DNA of 64,000 bases from assembly GCF_003335045.1 (NCBI RefSeq), contig NZ_QOZG01000003.1, positions 124,001-188,000 of the forward strand. The letters are read 5' to 3'. Made by a program: the position numbers and the translations under genes. This document shows, piece by piece, positions 7,278 through 16,837 of this stretch. Source of the DNA: Paramesorhizobium salinisoli (GTDB lineage: Bacteria > Pseudomonadota > Alphaproteobacteria > Rhizobiales > Rhizobiaceae). The first letter of the stretch is position 1; each line of letters starts with the position of its first letter. The notes below the pieces were generated by a model. That model saw only the letters and a list, made by a program, of their open reading frames with translations, ran no database searches and was not told the origin of the DNA.

Positions 7278-8255
7278 TCAGTCGGCGTATTGCCCGGCGC
7301 CGTCGATGACCGGCTTCCAGCGGGCGACTTCGGTTTCAAGCTTGGCCTTCAAGCCTTCCGGTGTCGCCTCGGCGTCGGTCGCCGGGATGGTGCCGAGTTC
7401 GGCGAAGCGGGCAACGACGTTCGGGTCCTTCAGCGCCTTCTGCAGAGCGGCGGAAAGCTTGGCAGTCACTTCCGGCGGCGTGCCTTTCGGCGCGTAGATG
7501 CCATGCCAGATGCCGACGACGAAATCAGGGAGCCCCGCTTCCGATGCAGTCGGAACATTGGGCAGCACCTCCAACTTCTCAGGCGAGGTGACGGCATAGG
7601 CCTTGATCGTGCCGGCCTGGATCTGCTTCGTGGTGTTGGTCGTCTGGTCGCACATGATGTCGACCTGTCCGCCCAGCAGGTCGGTCATCGCCGGGCCGGT
7701 GCCCTTGTAGGGAACGGTGACGAGCGGCGTCTTGATGGCGTTCATGAACATCATGCCGCAGAGATGCGAGGCGGCGCCGATGCCGGCATTGGCGAGCGTG
7801 ACCTTGTCGGGGTTGGCTTTGACGTATTCGATGAGGCCCTTCAAGTCCTGCGGCTCAAAATCCTTGCGCGCCACGATGGTCATGGGAACATCGGTGACGA
7901 GGCCGACATAGTCGAAGGCGTTCAGCGTGTCATAGGGCAGCTTGCGATAGAGCGTGGCGCTGGTCGCCATGCCGATATGGTGGAGAAGCAGCGTGTAGCC
8001 GTCTGGGTCGGCATTGGCGACGCGCCCCGCACCAAGCGTGCCGCCGGCGCCGCCGACATTCTCGACAATGATCTGCCGTCCCAGATCCTTCGACATGGAC
8101 TCGGCGACGAGGCGCGTGACCGTATCGGTCGGGCCGCCGGCCGAGAACGGCACGACCATCGTAATGTTGCGCTCGGGATACCCTTGTGCGCCCGCAATGG
8201 AAGCGGAAACAGTGAAAGCTGCTGCCGCCGCCAGGGCTGCGATTGTTCTTTTCAT
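7278..8255 (-). CDS. tctC: TctC/Bug family periplasmic substrate-binding protein
   Basis: A 325-residue secreted solute-binding protein. The start at 8255 (MKRTIAALAAAAAFTVSAS) has a GGGAGGATCG ribosome site and gives a clean signal peptide ending AGA/QGYPE. The family hallmarks are ITMVVPFSAGGPTDTVTR, the carboxylate-binding segment VENVGGAGGTLGAGRVANADPDGYTLL, and DLLGGQVDIMCDQTTNT. Bug proteins bind carboxylates or amino acids and dock on TctAB. As first gene of the operon, followed by a stable hairpin, it is likely expressed above the permease genes. The ligand cannot be predicted. Confidence 0.92.
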   Translation of the reverse strand: MKRTIAALAAAAAFTVSASIAGAQGYPERNITMVVPFSAGGPTDTVTRLVAESMSKDLGRQIIVENVGGAGGTLGAGRVANADPDGYTLLLHHIGMATSATLYRKLPYDTLNAFDYVGLVTDVPMTIVARKDFEPQDLKGLIEYVKANPDKVTLANAGIGAASHLCGMMFMNAIKTPLVTVPYKGTGPAMTDLLGGQVDIMCDQTTNTTKQIQAGTIKAYAVTSPEKLEVLPNVPTASEAGLPDFVVGIWHGIYAPKGTPPEVTAKLSAALQKALKDPNVVARFAELGTIPATDAEATPEGLKAKLETEVARWKPVIDGAGQYAD

Positions 8256-8613
8256 GCGATCCTCCCAGATCATCGGCCAAATCATTGGCCGGATTCACCA
8301 TTATTCTGCGGCATTTCTGCCGGAAAATTCTTTTTGGCTACGAAAGCTGTTCTGCTATCTCCGATTCTCCTCCCGCAGACGGCAGCAAGCCATGTATTAT
8401 CGAACGGGAGCACGACAGCTGTGTCAAGCAGAAACGATGCCAGGTTTTCCTTCTGCAACCATAGTCTAATCTCATCCCGGCAATACCCCGACCATGCCTT
8501 TGAGCGCATTTTCTGAAACGGAACTGGAAAACCCTGCGCAAGATTGGCAAACTCAGGGAAACAGGAGTCGTCATTTGCCCGCCACCCGCGAAACATCCAC
8601 CGAAAAGACCCAA
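8256..8613. other. divergent intergenic region tctC / adenine deaminase
   Basis: About 360 bases with no convincing gene. An in-frame extension of the deaminase to 8494 exists but its residues look non-conserved. The region must hold promoters for both divergent operons; I see no clear riboswitch or consensus promoter. Confidence 0.5.
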
Positions 8614-10404
8614 ATGCAGCCGAAAACCTGGATTGAGGTCGCGCCGCTACTTGTCGATGTGGCGATGGGGCGAAAGCATGCGGATCTGGTCGTGCGCAAT
8701 GGGCGGCTGGTGAGCGTCTATTCCGGCGAGATCATCGCCGGCATCGATATTGCCATTACGGCCGGGCGTTTCGCCTATGTCGGCCATGACGCAGCGCATT
8801 GCATCGGGGCCAAGACTAAAGTGGTCGATGCCGAAGGGCGCTATCTCGTGCCCGGGCTTTGCGACGGGCATATGCATGTGGAAAGCGGCATGGTGACGGT
8901 GACGGAATTTACCCGCGCCGTCATTCCGCACGGCACCACATCGATGTTCATCGATCCGCACGAGATCGCCAATGTACTGGGCCTTGAAGGCGTTCGGCTG
9001 ATGCATGACGAGGCATCGGCCATGCCGATCAACGTCAAGGTGCAGATGCCGAGCTGCGTTCCTTCCGCGCCGGGGCTCGAAAATGCCGGCGCCTCGATCG
9101 GGGCGGCGGAAGTGGCCGAGGCGATGACATGGCCCAACATCATCGGGCTTGGCGAGGTGATGAATTTTCCCGGTGTCGCCGGCAATGATGCCACCATGCG
9201 CGGCGTGATCGACGCCACCGCGAAGGCGGGCAAGACGGTGGGCGGGCACTTTGCCTCGCCGGAGCTTGGCCGCGCCTTCCACGGCTATGTCGCCGGCGGA
9301 CCGGAGGACGACCACGAGGGTACGCGCGTCGAGGATGCGATCGCCCGCGTCCGCCAGGGGATGCGGGCTATGCTGCGGCTCGGCTCCGCATGGTACGACG
9401 TGGCGAGCCAGATCAAGGCGGTGACGGAGCAGGGGCTCGACCCGCGTAATTTCATCCTGTGCACCGACGACAGCCATTCCGGCACGCTTGTGCATGAGGG
9501 GCATATGGACCGGGTGGTGCGCCACGCCATCGCGCAGGGGCTGAAGCCGGTGACGGCGATCCAGATGGCGACGATCAACACCGCGCAGCATTTCCGCATG
9601 GAGCGCGAGATCGGCTCCATCACGCCAGGGCGGCTGGCCGATTTCCTCATCGTCTCCGACCTGCCGGGGCTGGTCGTGGACCGGGTCTATGGACGCGGCG
9701 TGCTTTTGGCCGAGAAGGGCAAGCTTCTCGCCGACATACCTGCCTATGACTATCCCGCCAGCGCCAAGAACACAGTCAAGCTCGGCCGCAAGCTGTCGGC
9801 CAAAGACTTTGATATCGCAGCCCCGAAGCCAGGCAAAATCGTCACTGCGCGCGTCATCGGCGTCATCGAGAACCAGGCTCCGACGCGGGCGCTTGAAGCG
9901 GAGCTTCCCGTGAGGGACGGCATTGTGGGAATGGACCGGCGCAACGATGTCTGCCAGATCGCGCTTGTCGAGCGCCACAAGGGGACAGGCGGTGTCACCA
10001 ACGGGTTCGTATCCGGCTTCGGCTATACGCTCGACTGCGCGCTCGCCTCGACGGTGGCGCATGACAGCCACCACATGATCGTCGTCGGCACCAACAAGGA
10101 GGACATGGCCAAGGCCGCGAACCGGCTGGGCGAGGTGGGCGGCGGGGTCGTGCTGTTCTCGAAAGGGCGTGAACTGGCGATGGTCGAGATGCCGATCGCC
10201 GGCCTGATGTCGGATGAGCGGGCCGAAAGGGTGGCCGCCAAGGCCGACAAGCTCGTCGGCGCGATGCGGGCAATGGGCTGCACGCTCAACAACGCCTATA
10301 TGCAACATTCGCTTCTGGCGCTGGTGGTCATCCCGGAATTGCGTATATCGGATATCGGCATCATTGATGTCCGCACTTTCCAGAAAGTAGACTTGTTTTT
10401 ATGA
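8614..10404 (+). CDS. ade: adenine deaminase
   Basis: A 596-residue amidohydrolase-superfamily enzyme converting adenine to hypoxanthine and ammonia in purine salvage. It carries GLCDGHMHVESGMVTVTEFT (metal-binding HxH), IPHGTTSMFIDPHEIANVLG, QMPSCVPSAPGLE, GLGEVMNFPGV, LCTDDSHSGTLVHEGHMDRV, and the C-terminal adenine-deaminase domain with GFVSGFGYTLDCALASTVAH and HDSHHMIVVG. The start at 8614 (MQPKTWIEVAPLLVDVAMG) matches the family; an upstream in-frame ATG at 8494 would add 40 atypical residues. Its stop overlaps the start of the threonine dehydratase gene (ATGA), so the two are co-translated; both reactions release ammonia. Confidence 0.93.
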   Translation: MQPKTWIEVAPLLVDVAMGRKHADLVVRNGRLVSVYSGEIIAGIDIAITAGRFAYVGHDAAHCIGAKTKVVDAEGRYLVPGLCDGHMHVESGMVTVTEFTRAVIPHGTTSMFIDPHEIANVLGLEGVRLMHDEASAMPINVKVQMPSCVPSAPGLENAGASIGAAEVAEAMTWPNIIGLGEVMNFPGVAGNDATMRGVIDATAKAGKTVGGHFASPELGRAFHGYVAGGPEDDHEGTRVEDAIARVRQGMRAMLRLGSAWYDVASQIKAVTEQGLDPRNFILCTDDSHSGTLVHEGHMDRVVRHAIAQGLKPVTAIQMATINTAQHFRMEREIGSITPGRLADFLIVSDLPGLVVDRVYGRGVLLAEKGKLLADIPAYDYPASAKNTVKLGRKLSAKDFDIAAPKPGKIVTARVIGVIENQAPTRALEAELPVRDGIVGMDRRNDVCQIALVERHKGTGGVTNGFVSGFGYTLDCALASTVAHDSHHMIVVGTNKEDMAKAANRLGEVGGGVVLFSKGRELAMVEMPIAGLMSDERAERVAAKADKLVGAMRAMGCTLNNAYMQHSLLALVVIPELRISDIGIIDVRTFQKVDLFL

Positions 10405-11657
10405 CCAGCTTTACCAGGAGCGTCGAACGCGCCACCGAGAGGATGCGCGCGCTTTTTCCCGAAACGCCATTGCAGATCAACGATTATCTCTCGCGCAAAT
10501 ATGGCGCGGAGATCTGGTTGAAACGCGAGGATCTTTCGCCTGTTCGTTCCTACAAGATCAGGGGCGCGTTCAATTTCATCTCGGCAGCCATCAAGAATTG
10601 CGCGCCCGATACCGTTTTCATCTGCGCCTCGGCCGGCAATCACGCACAGGGCTTCGCCTTCGTCTGCAGGCATTTCGGTCGCCATGGCGTCGTGTTCATG
10701 CCAGTGACGACCCCGCAGCAGAAGATCGACAAGACGCGGGCCTTCGGCGGCGAATTCATCGAGATAAAGCTCATTGGTGACATTTTCGACGAGTGCTACG
10801 CCGCAGCCCAAGCCTATGCCGCCGAGCAGGGCGGAATGATGACGCCGCCATTCGATCATGCGGAGATCATCGCGGGGCAAGCGACGGTGGCGTATGAGAT
10901 CGCGATGGGACTGCCGGACGGCCAGAAGCCGGACCTGATGATATTGCCGGTCGGCGGTGGGGGGCTTTCAGCCGGTGTGACCCGCTATTTGTCCGAGCTT
11001 GGCTGGAAAACCCGTTTTCGCTTTGTCGAGCCGAAAGGCGCGCCGAGCCTCAAGCGCAGCCTCGAGGCGGGCAAAAGGGTCAGGCTCAACCATGTTGACA
11101 ATTTTGTCGATGGCGCTGCAGTTGCCGAGATCGGAAAGGAAAATTTCAAGCTTCTCAAGGGTTTCGATGCGGATTCTGTGATTCTCGTTCCGGAAAATCG
11201 CTTATGCGGGACCATCACCGAAATGCTCAATATCGAGGGCGTGGTGCTGGAGCCGGCGGGCGCACTGGCCATCGACGCGCTGAAGGATTTCAAGAAGAGC
11301 GAGTTGAAGGGAAAGCGGATCGTCCTGGTGGTCTCCGGCGGCAATTTCGATTTCGAGCGGCTGCCTGATGTGAAGGAGAGGGCGCTGCGTTATGAGGGAT
11401 TGAAGAAATATTTCATCTTCCGCTTCCCCCAGCGCCCGGGCGCGCTGCGCGCGTTCCTCGATCTCCTCGGCCCCGACGACGACATCGCGCGATTCGAATA
11501 TCTGAAGAAATCGGCGCGTAATTTTGGCTCGGTACTTATCGGTATCGAGACCAGGCATGCCGCTAATTTCATTGCGTTGAACAAGCGTTTTGAAGAAGCA
11601 GGCTGGTCCTACCAGGATATTACCGACAATGAAGTGCTGGCGGATTTCATCATCTAG
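10401..11657 (+). CDS. ilvA: threonine ammonia-lyase (threonine dehydratase)
   Basis: A 418-residue PLP fold-type II enzyme that deaminates threonine to 2-oxobutanoate, the first step to isoleucine. The PLP lysine lies in SPVRSYKIRGAFNFI, the pyrimidine-binding loop in CASAGNHAQGFAF, and the phosphate-binding glycine loop in LPVGGGGLSAG. A single C-terminal regulatory ACT-like domain (FRFPQRPGALRAFLDLLG...GSVLIGIE) makes it the shorter biosynthetic type rather than the two-domain E. coli IlvA. It overlaps the adenine deaminase stop by four bases. Confidence 0.9.
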   Translation: MTSFTRSVERATERMRALFPETPLQINDYLSRKYGAEIWLKREDLSPVRSYKIRGAFNFISAAIKNCAPDTVFICASAGNHAQGFAFVCRHFGRHGVVFMPVTTPQQKIDKTRAFGGEFIEIKLIGDIFDECYAAAQAYAAEQGGMMTPPFDHAEIIAGQATVAYEIAMGLPDGQKPDLMILPVGGGGLSAGVTRYLSELGWKTRFRFVEPKGAPSLKRSLEAGKRVRLNHVDNFVDGAAVAEIGKENFKLLKGFDADSVILVPENRLCGTITEMLNIEGVVLEPAGALAIDALKDFKKSELKGKRIVLVVSGGNFDFERLPDVKERALRYEGLKKYFIFRFPQRPGALRAFLDLLGPDDDIARFEYLKKSARNFGSVLIGIETRHAANFIALNKRFEEAGWSYQDITDNEVLADFII

Positions 11658-11668
11658 GAGTGCCGAGC

Positions 11669-12208
11669 GTGACGGTCTATATCGTGCTTTTCCGCGCTAT
11701 CGGCGGCGCCAACCAGCTTCCGGTCCAGACGTTAAAGGAAGCGCTGTCGGATGCCGGATTTGGCAATGTCACCACCTATATCCAGACCGGAAACGTGGTC
11801 CTGTCATCCGATCTTGATCCCCAAGCCATGTTGGAGAAGGTCGGAACTGTGGTTGAGGAGCGTTTCGGCAAGCCGCAAAAGATCATCGCGCGCGACCCGC
11901 GGCAATGGTCGGAAATCATCGAAGCCAATCCATTCCCGGATGCCGTGATCGATCCGAAGGCCTTGCATGTTTTCGTGCTGGAGGCGGAGCCGTCACCCGA
12001 GGCAGTAAAGGTTCTGGTATCCAGGCAGGTGGATAGAGAGCGGGTCGCCGTCGTTGGCTCCGCCGCTTATCTGCATACGCCGGACGGGGCGGGGATATCC
12101 AAGCTTGCGAAGAGCGTGGAGCGGTTGCTGAAAGTGCCCGCAACCGCGCGCAACTGGAACACGATGCGCAAGCTTCAGGAGATGGCGGAGAAGGTTGCCG
12201 CGGGGTGA
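11669..12208 (+). CDS. DUF1697 domain-containing protein
   Basis: A 179-residue cytoplasmic protein of the DUF1697 family, recognised by VYIVLFRAIGGANQLPVQTLKEAL near the start and the YIQTGNVVLSS motif. Its biochemical role is unknown. The start is taken as GTG at 11669 because AGGAG lies at the proper distance (the overlapping GTG at 11660 is too close to it). It follows ilvA by only 11 bases and is probably in the same transcript. Low-complexity features and membrane segments are absent. Confidence 0.82.
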   Translation: MTVYIVLFRAIGGANQLPVQTLKEALSDAGFGNVTTYIQTGNVVLSSDLDPQAMLEKVGTVVEERFGKPQKIIARDPRQWSEIIEANPFPDAVIDPKALHVFVLEAEPSPEAVKVLVSRQVDRERVAVVGSAAYLHTPDGAGISKLAKSVERLLKVPATARNWNTMRKLQEMAEKVAAG

Positions 12209-12532
12209 ACTGCGCGCGCCATTTTTGCGCCGCACAATAAATTCGTTTGCAATTCCGCACAAATGCCTCCATATGACGCAAAGGCGCTTGGGCCGAATCG
12301 AACCGGCTTTCCCATAGCACGGACTACGTTGCGTCTGACTTGTTTATCCCGGAATAAGCCGTGGAAGAACAAGAGTCCTGAAGCCAACGGCTTCGGGCAC
12401 GGCAGCGCAAGTCGCGTGGGAACAACATGTTCCAGCGCTTCGTCGTTTATCAAAAAGAATTGCCAGCAGGTTGCGCCTGCGGTGTGACGTTTGCGGACCG
12501 GAGAAACCCGGCCTCCGCCGAAGGAAATTAAA
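12209..12532. other. long leader/intergenic region upstream of rhlE
   Basis: About 320 bases without a supported gene between DUF1697 and the RNA helicase. It is likely to contain the rhlE promoter and a long 5' UTR. I see no clear promoter consensus. Confidence 0.4.
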
Positions 12533-13969
12533 TTGGAAAATACTGAAACGAGCGGCTTTGCCGCATTGGGCATTACCGGCGTGCTACTGAAAGCCACGGA
12601 AAATGCCGGCATGACGGCGCCCAAGCCGATCCAGCAGCAATCGATCCCCGCACAGATCGAGGGCCGGGATATTCTCGGCATCGCACAGACCGGATCGGGC
12701 AAGACGGCGGCATTCAGCCTGCCAATCCTGTCGAAGATCATAGGCCTTGGCGACAAGCGCAAGGCGAAGACGGCACGGGCGCTTATCCTTGCCCCGACCC
12801 GCGAACTCGCGGTGCAGATCGAAGAGACGATCCGCACGCTGTCGAAAGGCGCACATGTCTCGACCGCGCTCGTCCTGGGTGGCGTATCGCGTCTCAGCCA
12901 AATCAAGAAGATGCAGGCCGGCGTCGATGTGCTCATCGCCACCCCAGGCCGCCTGACGGATCTGGTGCGCGAAAACTGCATCGACCTCTCAGACACGCGC
13001 TGGCTGGTTCTCGACGAGGCCGACCGGATGCTCGACATGGGCTTCATCAACGATGTGAAGCGCATTGCCAAGGCGACCCGCAAGGATCGCCAGACGGCGC
13101 TGTTCTCGGCCACCATGCCGCAGGAAATCGCCGCGCTTGCGGCGAGCCTCCTGCGCGATCCGGTTCGGGTCGAAGTTGCCCCGCAGGGCACGACGGTCGC
13201 CGAAATCACGCAGGTTGTACATCCTGTCGTGACCAAGGAAAAAAAGCGTGTCCTGTCGGGCATGCTGACAAACCCTGCGATGGCCTCGGTCATCGTTTTC
13301 ACCCGCACCAAGCATGGCGCGGATGCGGTGACCCGCAATCTGGAGCGCGACGGTTTCGTCGTGGCCGCGATTCATGGCAACAAGTCGCAGAATGCGCGCC
13401 AGCGCGCGCTCAACGGTTTCAAGGACGGTTCGGTGCGCATTCTCGTGGCAACGGACATCGCAGCGCGCGGTATCGATGTGGTGGGTATCAGCCATGTCGT
13501 GAACTACGATTTGCCGGATGAGCCGGAAAGCTATGTGCATCGTATCGGCCGCACCGGGCGCAATGGCGCTTCGGGTGCCGCGATCACGCTTTACGATCCG
13601 GGCGCCGAGAATGCCAAGCTCAAGGCGGTGGAGCGGGTGATCCGCATGAAGCTGCCGATGAAGGATGCACCGGCCGCGATGGGTCCGGTACCGGTCGGGC
13701 CGAGCACGGAACGTGCCGAAAGCTCTTCCGATCGCACGTCCGACAGCCGCAACAGGTCGAAATCCGGCCAGCGGCCTGGACAGAAATCGGGTCAGAAGTT
13801 TGGCCAGCGCGACAATGCGCGGTCTGGCGGCGAACGCCGCGAAGGCCGTAGCGAGGCTATCTGGACCAATGACGGCGCAGCGCCTCGGGACAATCATGGC
13901 GACCAGCGCGGTCCGCAGAAGAAGAAGCCTTTCCGGCGCAAGAGCGGCGGCGGCGCCAGGGCTGCCTGA
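12533..13969 (+). CDS. rhlE: DEAD-box RNA helicase, RhlE type
   Basis: About 478 residues. ATP-dependent RNA helicase core with all motifs: Q motif GFAALGITGVL..PIQQQSIP, I AQTGSGKTAAF, Ia PTRELAVQ, II LVLDEADRMLDMGF, III FSATMP, V ATDIAARGIDV, VI HRIGRTGRNG. A basic, low-complexity RNA-binding tail follows (QRPGQKSGQKFGQ, ending PFRRKSGGGARAA). I take TTG at 12533 (GAAGGAAAT upstream) as start; the frame is open from a TTG at 12491. Such helicases act in rRNA maturation and cold adaptation. A strong terminator follows. Confidence 0.9.
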   Translation: MENTETSGFAALGITGVLLKATENAGMTAPKPIQQQSIPAQIEGRDILGIAQTGSGKTAAFSLPILSKIIGLGDKRKAKTARALILAPTRELAVQIEETIRTLSKGAHVSTALVLGGVSRLSQIKKMQAGVDVLIATPGRLTDLVRENCIDLSDTRWLVLDEADRMLDMGFINDVKRIAKATRKDRQTALFSATMPQEIAALAASLLRDPVRVEVAPQGTTVAEITQVVHPVVTKEKKRVLSGMLTNPAMASVIVFTRTKHGADAVTRNLERDGFVVAAIHGNKSQNARQRALNGFKDGSVRILVATDIAARGIDVVGISHVVNYDLPDEPESYVHRIGRTGRNGASGAAITLYDPGAENAKLKAVERVIRMKLPMKDAPAAMGPVPVGPSTERAESSSDRTSDSRNRSKSGQRPGQKSGQKFGQRDNARSGGERREGRSEAIWTNDGAAPRDNHGDQRGPQKKKPFRRKSGGGARAA

Positions 13970-13994
13970 CACGCTTTGAACGCATGACTATCCG

Positions 13995-14032
13995 AGCCCC
14001 GCTGCGCGCAATCGCAGCGGGGCTTTTTCTTT
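13995..14032 (+). terminator. rho-independent terminator of rhlE
   Basis: AGCCCCGCTGCG (13995-14006) pairs perfectly with CGCAGCGGGGCT (14013-14024) around a 6-nt loop and is followed by TTTTTCTTTT. It lies 26 bases after the rhlE stop. Confidence 0.93.
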
Positions 14033-14151
14033 TGCCCTCGCAGCTTTCCGGAAAATATCAGCGGTCGCAGGAATTTGTTTCACTCGGCGCTTGAATGGGA
14101 CCGCACCTGCCAATAGTTTCGCGACACATGACAACGGACAGGATATTTGCG

Positions 14152-15183
14152 ATGCTGGATACGGTGATCGATGCGATCGGAAACACGCCGCTGATAAGGC
14201 TGAGACAAGCATCGGAGATCACCGGCTGCGACATCTACGGCAAGGCTGAGTTCCTCAATCCGGGCCAGTCGGTCAAGGATCGCGCCGCGCTCTACATTAT
14301 CCGCGACGCGGAGCGTAAGGGTCTGTTAAAGCCCGGCGGCGTGATCGTCGAGGGAACGGCGGGCAATACCGGCATTGGACTTACCATGGTGGCCAAGGCG
14401 CTGGGCTACCGCACGGTCATCGTTATTCCCGAGACGCAAAGCCAGGAAAAGAAGGACGCGCTGCGCCTGCTTGGGGCGGAACTGATCGAGGTTCCGGCGG
14501 TTCCCTACAAGAACCCCAACAATTACGTGCGCCTTTCCGGCCGTCTTGCCGAGCAGCTTGCCGCAAGTGAGCCATCGGGAGCGATATGGGCCAACCAGTT
14601 CGACAATCAGGCGAACCGTGTGGCGCATATCGAGACGACGGCTGAGGAGATATGGCGCGACACGAACGGCAGGGTGGATGGGTTCATCTGCGCTGTCGGC
14701 TCGGGCGGCACGCTGGCGGGCGTCGGCATGGGGCTGAAGGCGAAGAGCGAGGCGATCAAGATCGGCCTGGCCGACCCTTACGGCGCGGCGCTTTATTCGT
14801 GGTACACGGATGGCGAACTGAAATCCGAGGGAAGCTCGATCACCGAGGGGATCGGGCAGGGCCGCGTGACGGCCAATCTGGAAGGCTTCACCCCGGATTT
14901 CGCCTATCGCATATCGGATGCCGAGGCGCTGGAGATCGTTTTCGATCTGGTGACGAACGAGGGGCTCTGCCTTGGCGGTTCGTCCGGCATCAACGTCGCC
15001 GGCGCAATCCATCTGGCACGCGATCTCGGTCCCGGCCATACGATCGTCACCGTGCTCTGCGATTATGGCAATCGCTATCAGTCGAAGATGTTCAATCCCG
15101 ATTTCCTGCGCTCGAAAGACTTGCCGGTTCCCGCGTGGCTTGAAACCCGGACCGACATTTCCATTCCCTACGAGGATCAGTGA
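14152..15183 (+). CDS. cysK: cysteine synthase (O-acetylserine sulfhydrylase), long type
   Basis: A 343-residue PLP enzyme that makes cysteine from O-acetylserine and sulfide. The PLP lysine is in NPGQSVKDRAALYI, and the substrate loop reads EGTAGNTGIGL, where most CysK have TSGNTG. The later GSGGTLAGVGMGLK loop binds the PLP phosphate. It has the extra C-terminal segment (YGNRYQSKMFNPDFLRSKDLP) of the longer bacterial clade, so other OASS-like activities remain possible. The start at 14152 (MLDTVIDAIGNTPL) is chosen from the family; an ATG at 14128 is in frame. The stop overlaps the next gene, and the following sulfurtransferase suggests a sulfur-metabolism operon. Confidence 0.88.
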   Translation: MLDTVIDAIGNTPLIRLRQASEITGCDIYGKAEFLNPGQSVKDRAALYIIRDAERKGLLKPGGVIVEGTAGNTGIGLTMVAKALGYRTVIVIPETQSQEKKDALRLLGAELIEVPAVPYKNPNNYVRLSGRLAEQLAASEPSGAIWANQFDNQANRVAHIETTAEEIWRDTNGRVDGFICAVGSGGTLAGVGMGLKAKSEAIKIGLADPYGAALYSWYTDGELKSEGSSITEGIGQGRVTANLEGFTPDFAYRISDAEALEIVFDLVTNEGLCLGGSSGINVAGAIHLARDLGPGHTIVTVLCDYGNRYQSKMFNPDFLRSKDLPVPAWLETRTDISIPYEDQ

Positions 15184-15926
15184 TGGCCTACGAAACGAAG
15201 GCGCTTTTCCGTGACGACGCTTATCTATCGACGGCGGAAGGGGTTGTGGTCGCCATCAACGAGCGCGGCGGCATCGTCCTCGACCAGACGAATTTCTATG
15301 CCACCTCGGGCGGACAGCCTGGCGATATCGGCCATTTCGAGCGTGCCGATGGTTCCGCTATCCAGATCGCGGCGACGGTGACGGGCGAGACCAAGAACGA
15401 GATCATCCATATTCCAGGCGAAGGGCAGGCAATGCCGGAAATCGGCGAAAAACTGGTGCTGCACGTGGACTGGCCGCGGCGCTACCGCCTGATGCGGATG
15501 CACACCGCCTGCCATCTGCTTTCGGTCATCTGCCCATTTCCGATCACAGGCGCTGCGGTGGGCGAAGAGGAAAGCCGGGTGGATTTCGATCTGCCCGACG
15601 CGTCATTCACCCGGGAAAACGTCACGGAACGGCTGATGGAGATGATCCGGGAAAATACGCCCGTCACGACCCGCTGGATCAGCGATGAGGAACTGGCGGC
15701 CAATCCGGGGCTGATCAAGTCGAAGAACGTCCGTCCGCCGATGGACAGCGGTCGTATCCGGCTGGTCGTGATCGGCGAGGACGGAGCCGTCGATTCGCAA
15801 CCCTGCGGCGGCACGCATGTGTCCGAGACGCAGGAAGTCGGCGAAATCCATATCGGTAAAATCGAAAAGAAGGGCAGGGAAAACCGACGGTTTCGCATCC
15901 GTTTCGGCTCGGTGCCATTGTTTTAG
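15183..15926 (+). CDS. alaX: alanyl-tRNA editing protein AlaX
   Basis: A 247-residue free-standing editing domain homologous to the C-terminal half of AlaRS, which hydrolyses mischarged Ser- or Gly-tRNA(Ala). The zinc/catalytic set is complete: MHTACHLLS (HxxxH) and SQPCGGTHVSETQEVG (CxxxH). The N-terminal part (NFYATSGGQPGDIGHFE) matches the AlaX medium-length class. The ATG shares its first base with the cysK stop, so translation is coupled. Placement beside cysteine and serine-related enzymes is common for AlaX genes, by inference. Confidence 0.9.
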   Translation: MAYETKALFRDDAYLSTAEGVVVAINERGGIVLDQTNFYATSGGQPGDIGHFERADGSAIQIAATVTGETKNEIIHIPGEGQAMPEIGEKLVLHVDWPRRYRLMRMHTACHLLSVICPFPITGAAVGEEESRVDFDLPDASFTRENVTERLMEMIRENTPVTTRWISDEELAANPGLIKSKNVRPPMDSGRIRLVVIGEDGAVDSQPCGGTHVSETQEVGEIHIGKIEKKGRENRRFRIRFGSVPLF

Positions 15927-15983
15927 CGCATGATCTTATCCGAAAAGCCAGCAGCTTTTCGGGATCGTGCTCAGGAGAGTAAT

Positions 15984-16835
15984 ATGAGCAAAAGCCCCTT
16001 CGTCGTTTCGCCCGATTGGCTCGAGCAGCGCTTGAGCGAGCCCGGCCTCTCCATCCTCGATGCCTCCTGGTATCTGCCGGCGCAGAACCGCGATCCGCGC
16101 GCCGAATATGATGCCGCGCATATTCCCGGTGCGATTTTCTACGATCAGGACAAGGTTGCCGATCACGCATCCGGCCTGCCGCATACCATTCCGTCGGAGA
16201 CGGATTTCGCCCAGCAGGCGAGCAGCATGGGTGTCACGGCTGACGACACAATCGTCGTCTATGATGGTCCAGGCATGTATACGGCGCCGCGCGTTTGGTG
16301 GCTGTTCCGGCTGATGGGGGCGAAGAAAGTCTTCGTACTCGACGGCGGCTTCGACCGGTGGAAAGCGGAAGGACGGCCGGTCACCGCGGAGGTGACGAAA
16401 ATAGCGCCTTCGACCTTCACCGCCAAATGTGACATGGGCGGGGTGGCCAGCTTCGACAAGATGCGGCAGATCGTCGAGGACGGCTCGGTGCAGATCGCAG
16501 ATGCACGTGGCCCGGGGCGGTTCAGCGGTGAAGAACCGGAACCGCGCGCGGGCATGCGCTCAGGCCACATGCCGGGTGCGCGAAACATTCCCGTCATGAG
16601 CCTTTCGCAGGACGGCGAATTGAAGGATCTCGACGCATTGAAGGACATCTTCGACAAGGCTGGCATTGATCTGACGAAGCCCGTGGTGACGACCTGCGGG
16701 TCCGGCGTGACGGCGGCGGTAATCACGCTCGCGCTGCAATCGCTCGGCCACAAGGACAATCTGCTCTATGATGGCTCGTGGAGCGAGTGGGGCAGCCGCG
16801 CCGATACACCGGTTGAAACGGGGAAGGCGGAATAG
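15984..16835 (+). CDS. sseA: 3-mercaptopyruvate sulfurtransferase
   Basis: A 283-residue two-domain rhodanese that moves sulfur from mercaptopyruvate to acceptors. The active-site loop in the second domain is TTCGSGVTAAV; the CGSGVTA form marks mercaptopyruvate rather than thiosulfate (CRKGVTA) specificity. The first, inactive rhodanese domain includes SILDASWYLP and AAHIPGAIFYDQD. The start at 15984 has AGGAGAG. The gene lies between alaX and a GNAT gene in the same direction, continuing the cysteine-metabolism block. Confidence 0.92.
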   Translation: MSKSPFVVSPDWLEQRLSEPGLSILDASWYLPAQNRDPRAEYDAAHIPGAIFYDQDKVADHASGLPHTIPSETDFAQQASSMGVTADDTIVVYDGPGMYTAPRVWWLFRLMGAKKVFVLDGGFDRWKAEGRPVTAEVTKIAPSTFTAKCDMGGVASFDKMRQIVEDGSVQIADARGPGRFSGEEPEPRAGMRSGHMPGARNIPVMSLSQDGELKDLDALKDIFDKAGIDLTKPVVTTCGSGVTAAVITLALQSLGHKDNLLYDGSWSEWGSRADTPVETGKAE

Positions 16836-16837
16836 AG

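Noticed and set aside
8647..10308. A 553-codon minus-strand open frame opposite adenine deaminase
   Set aside because: His/Arg-rich nonsense; the plus strand encodes all adenine deaminase motifs.
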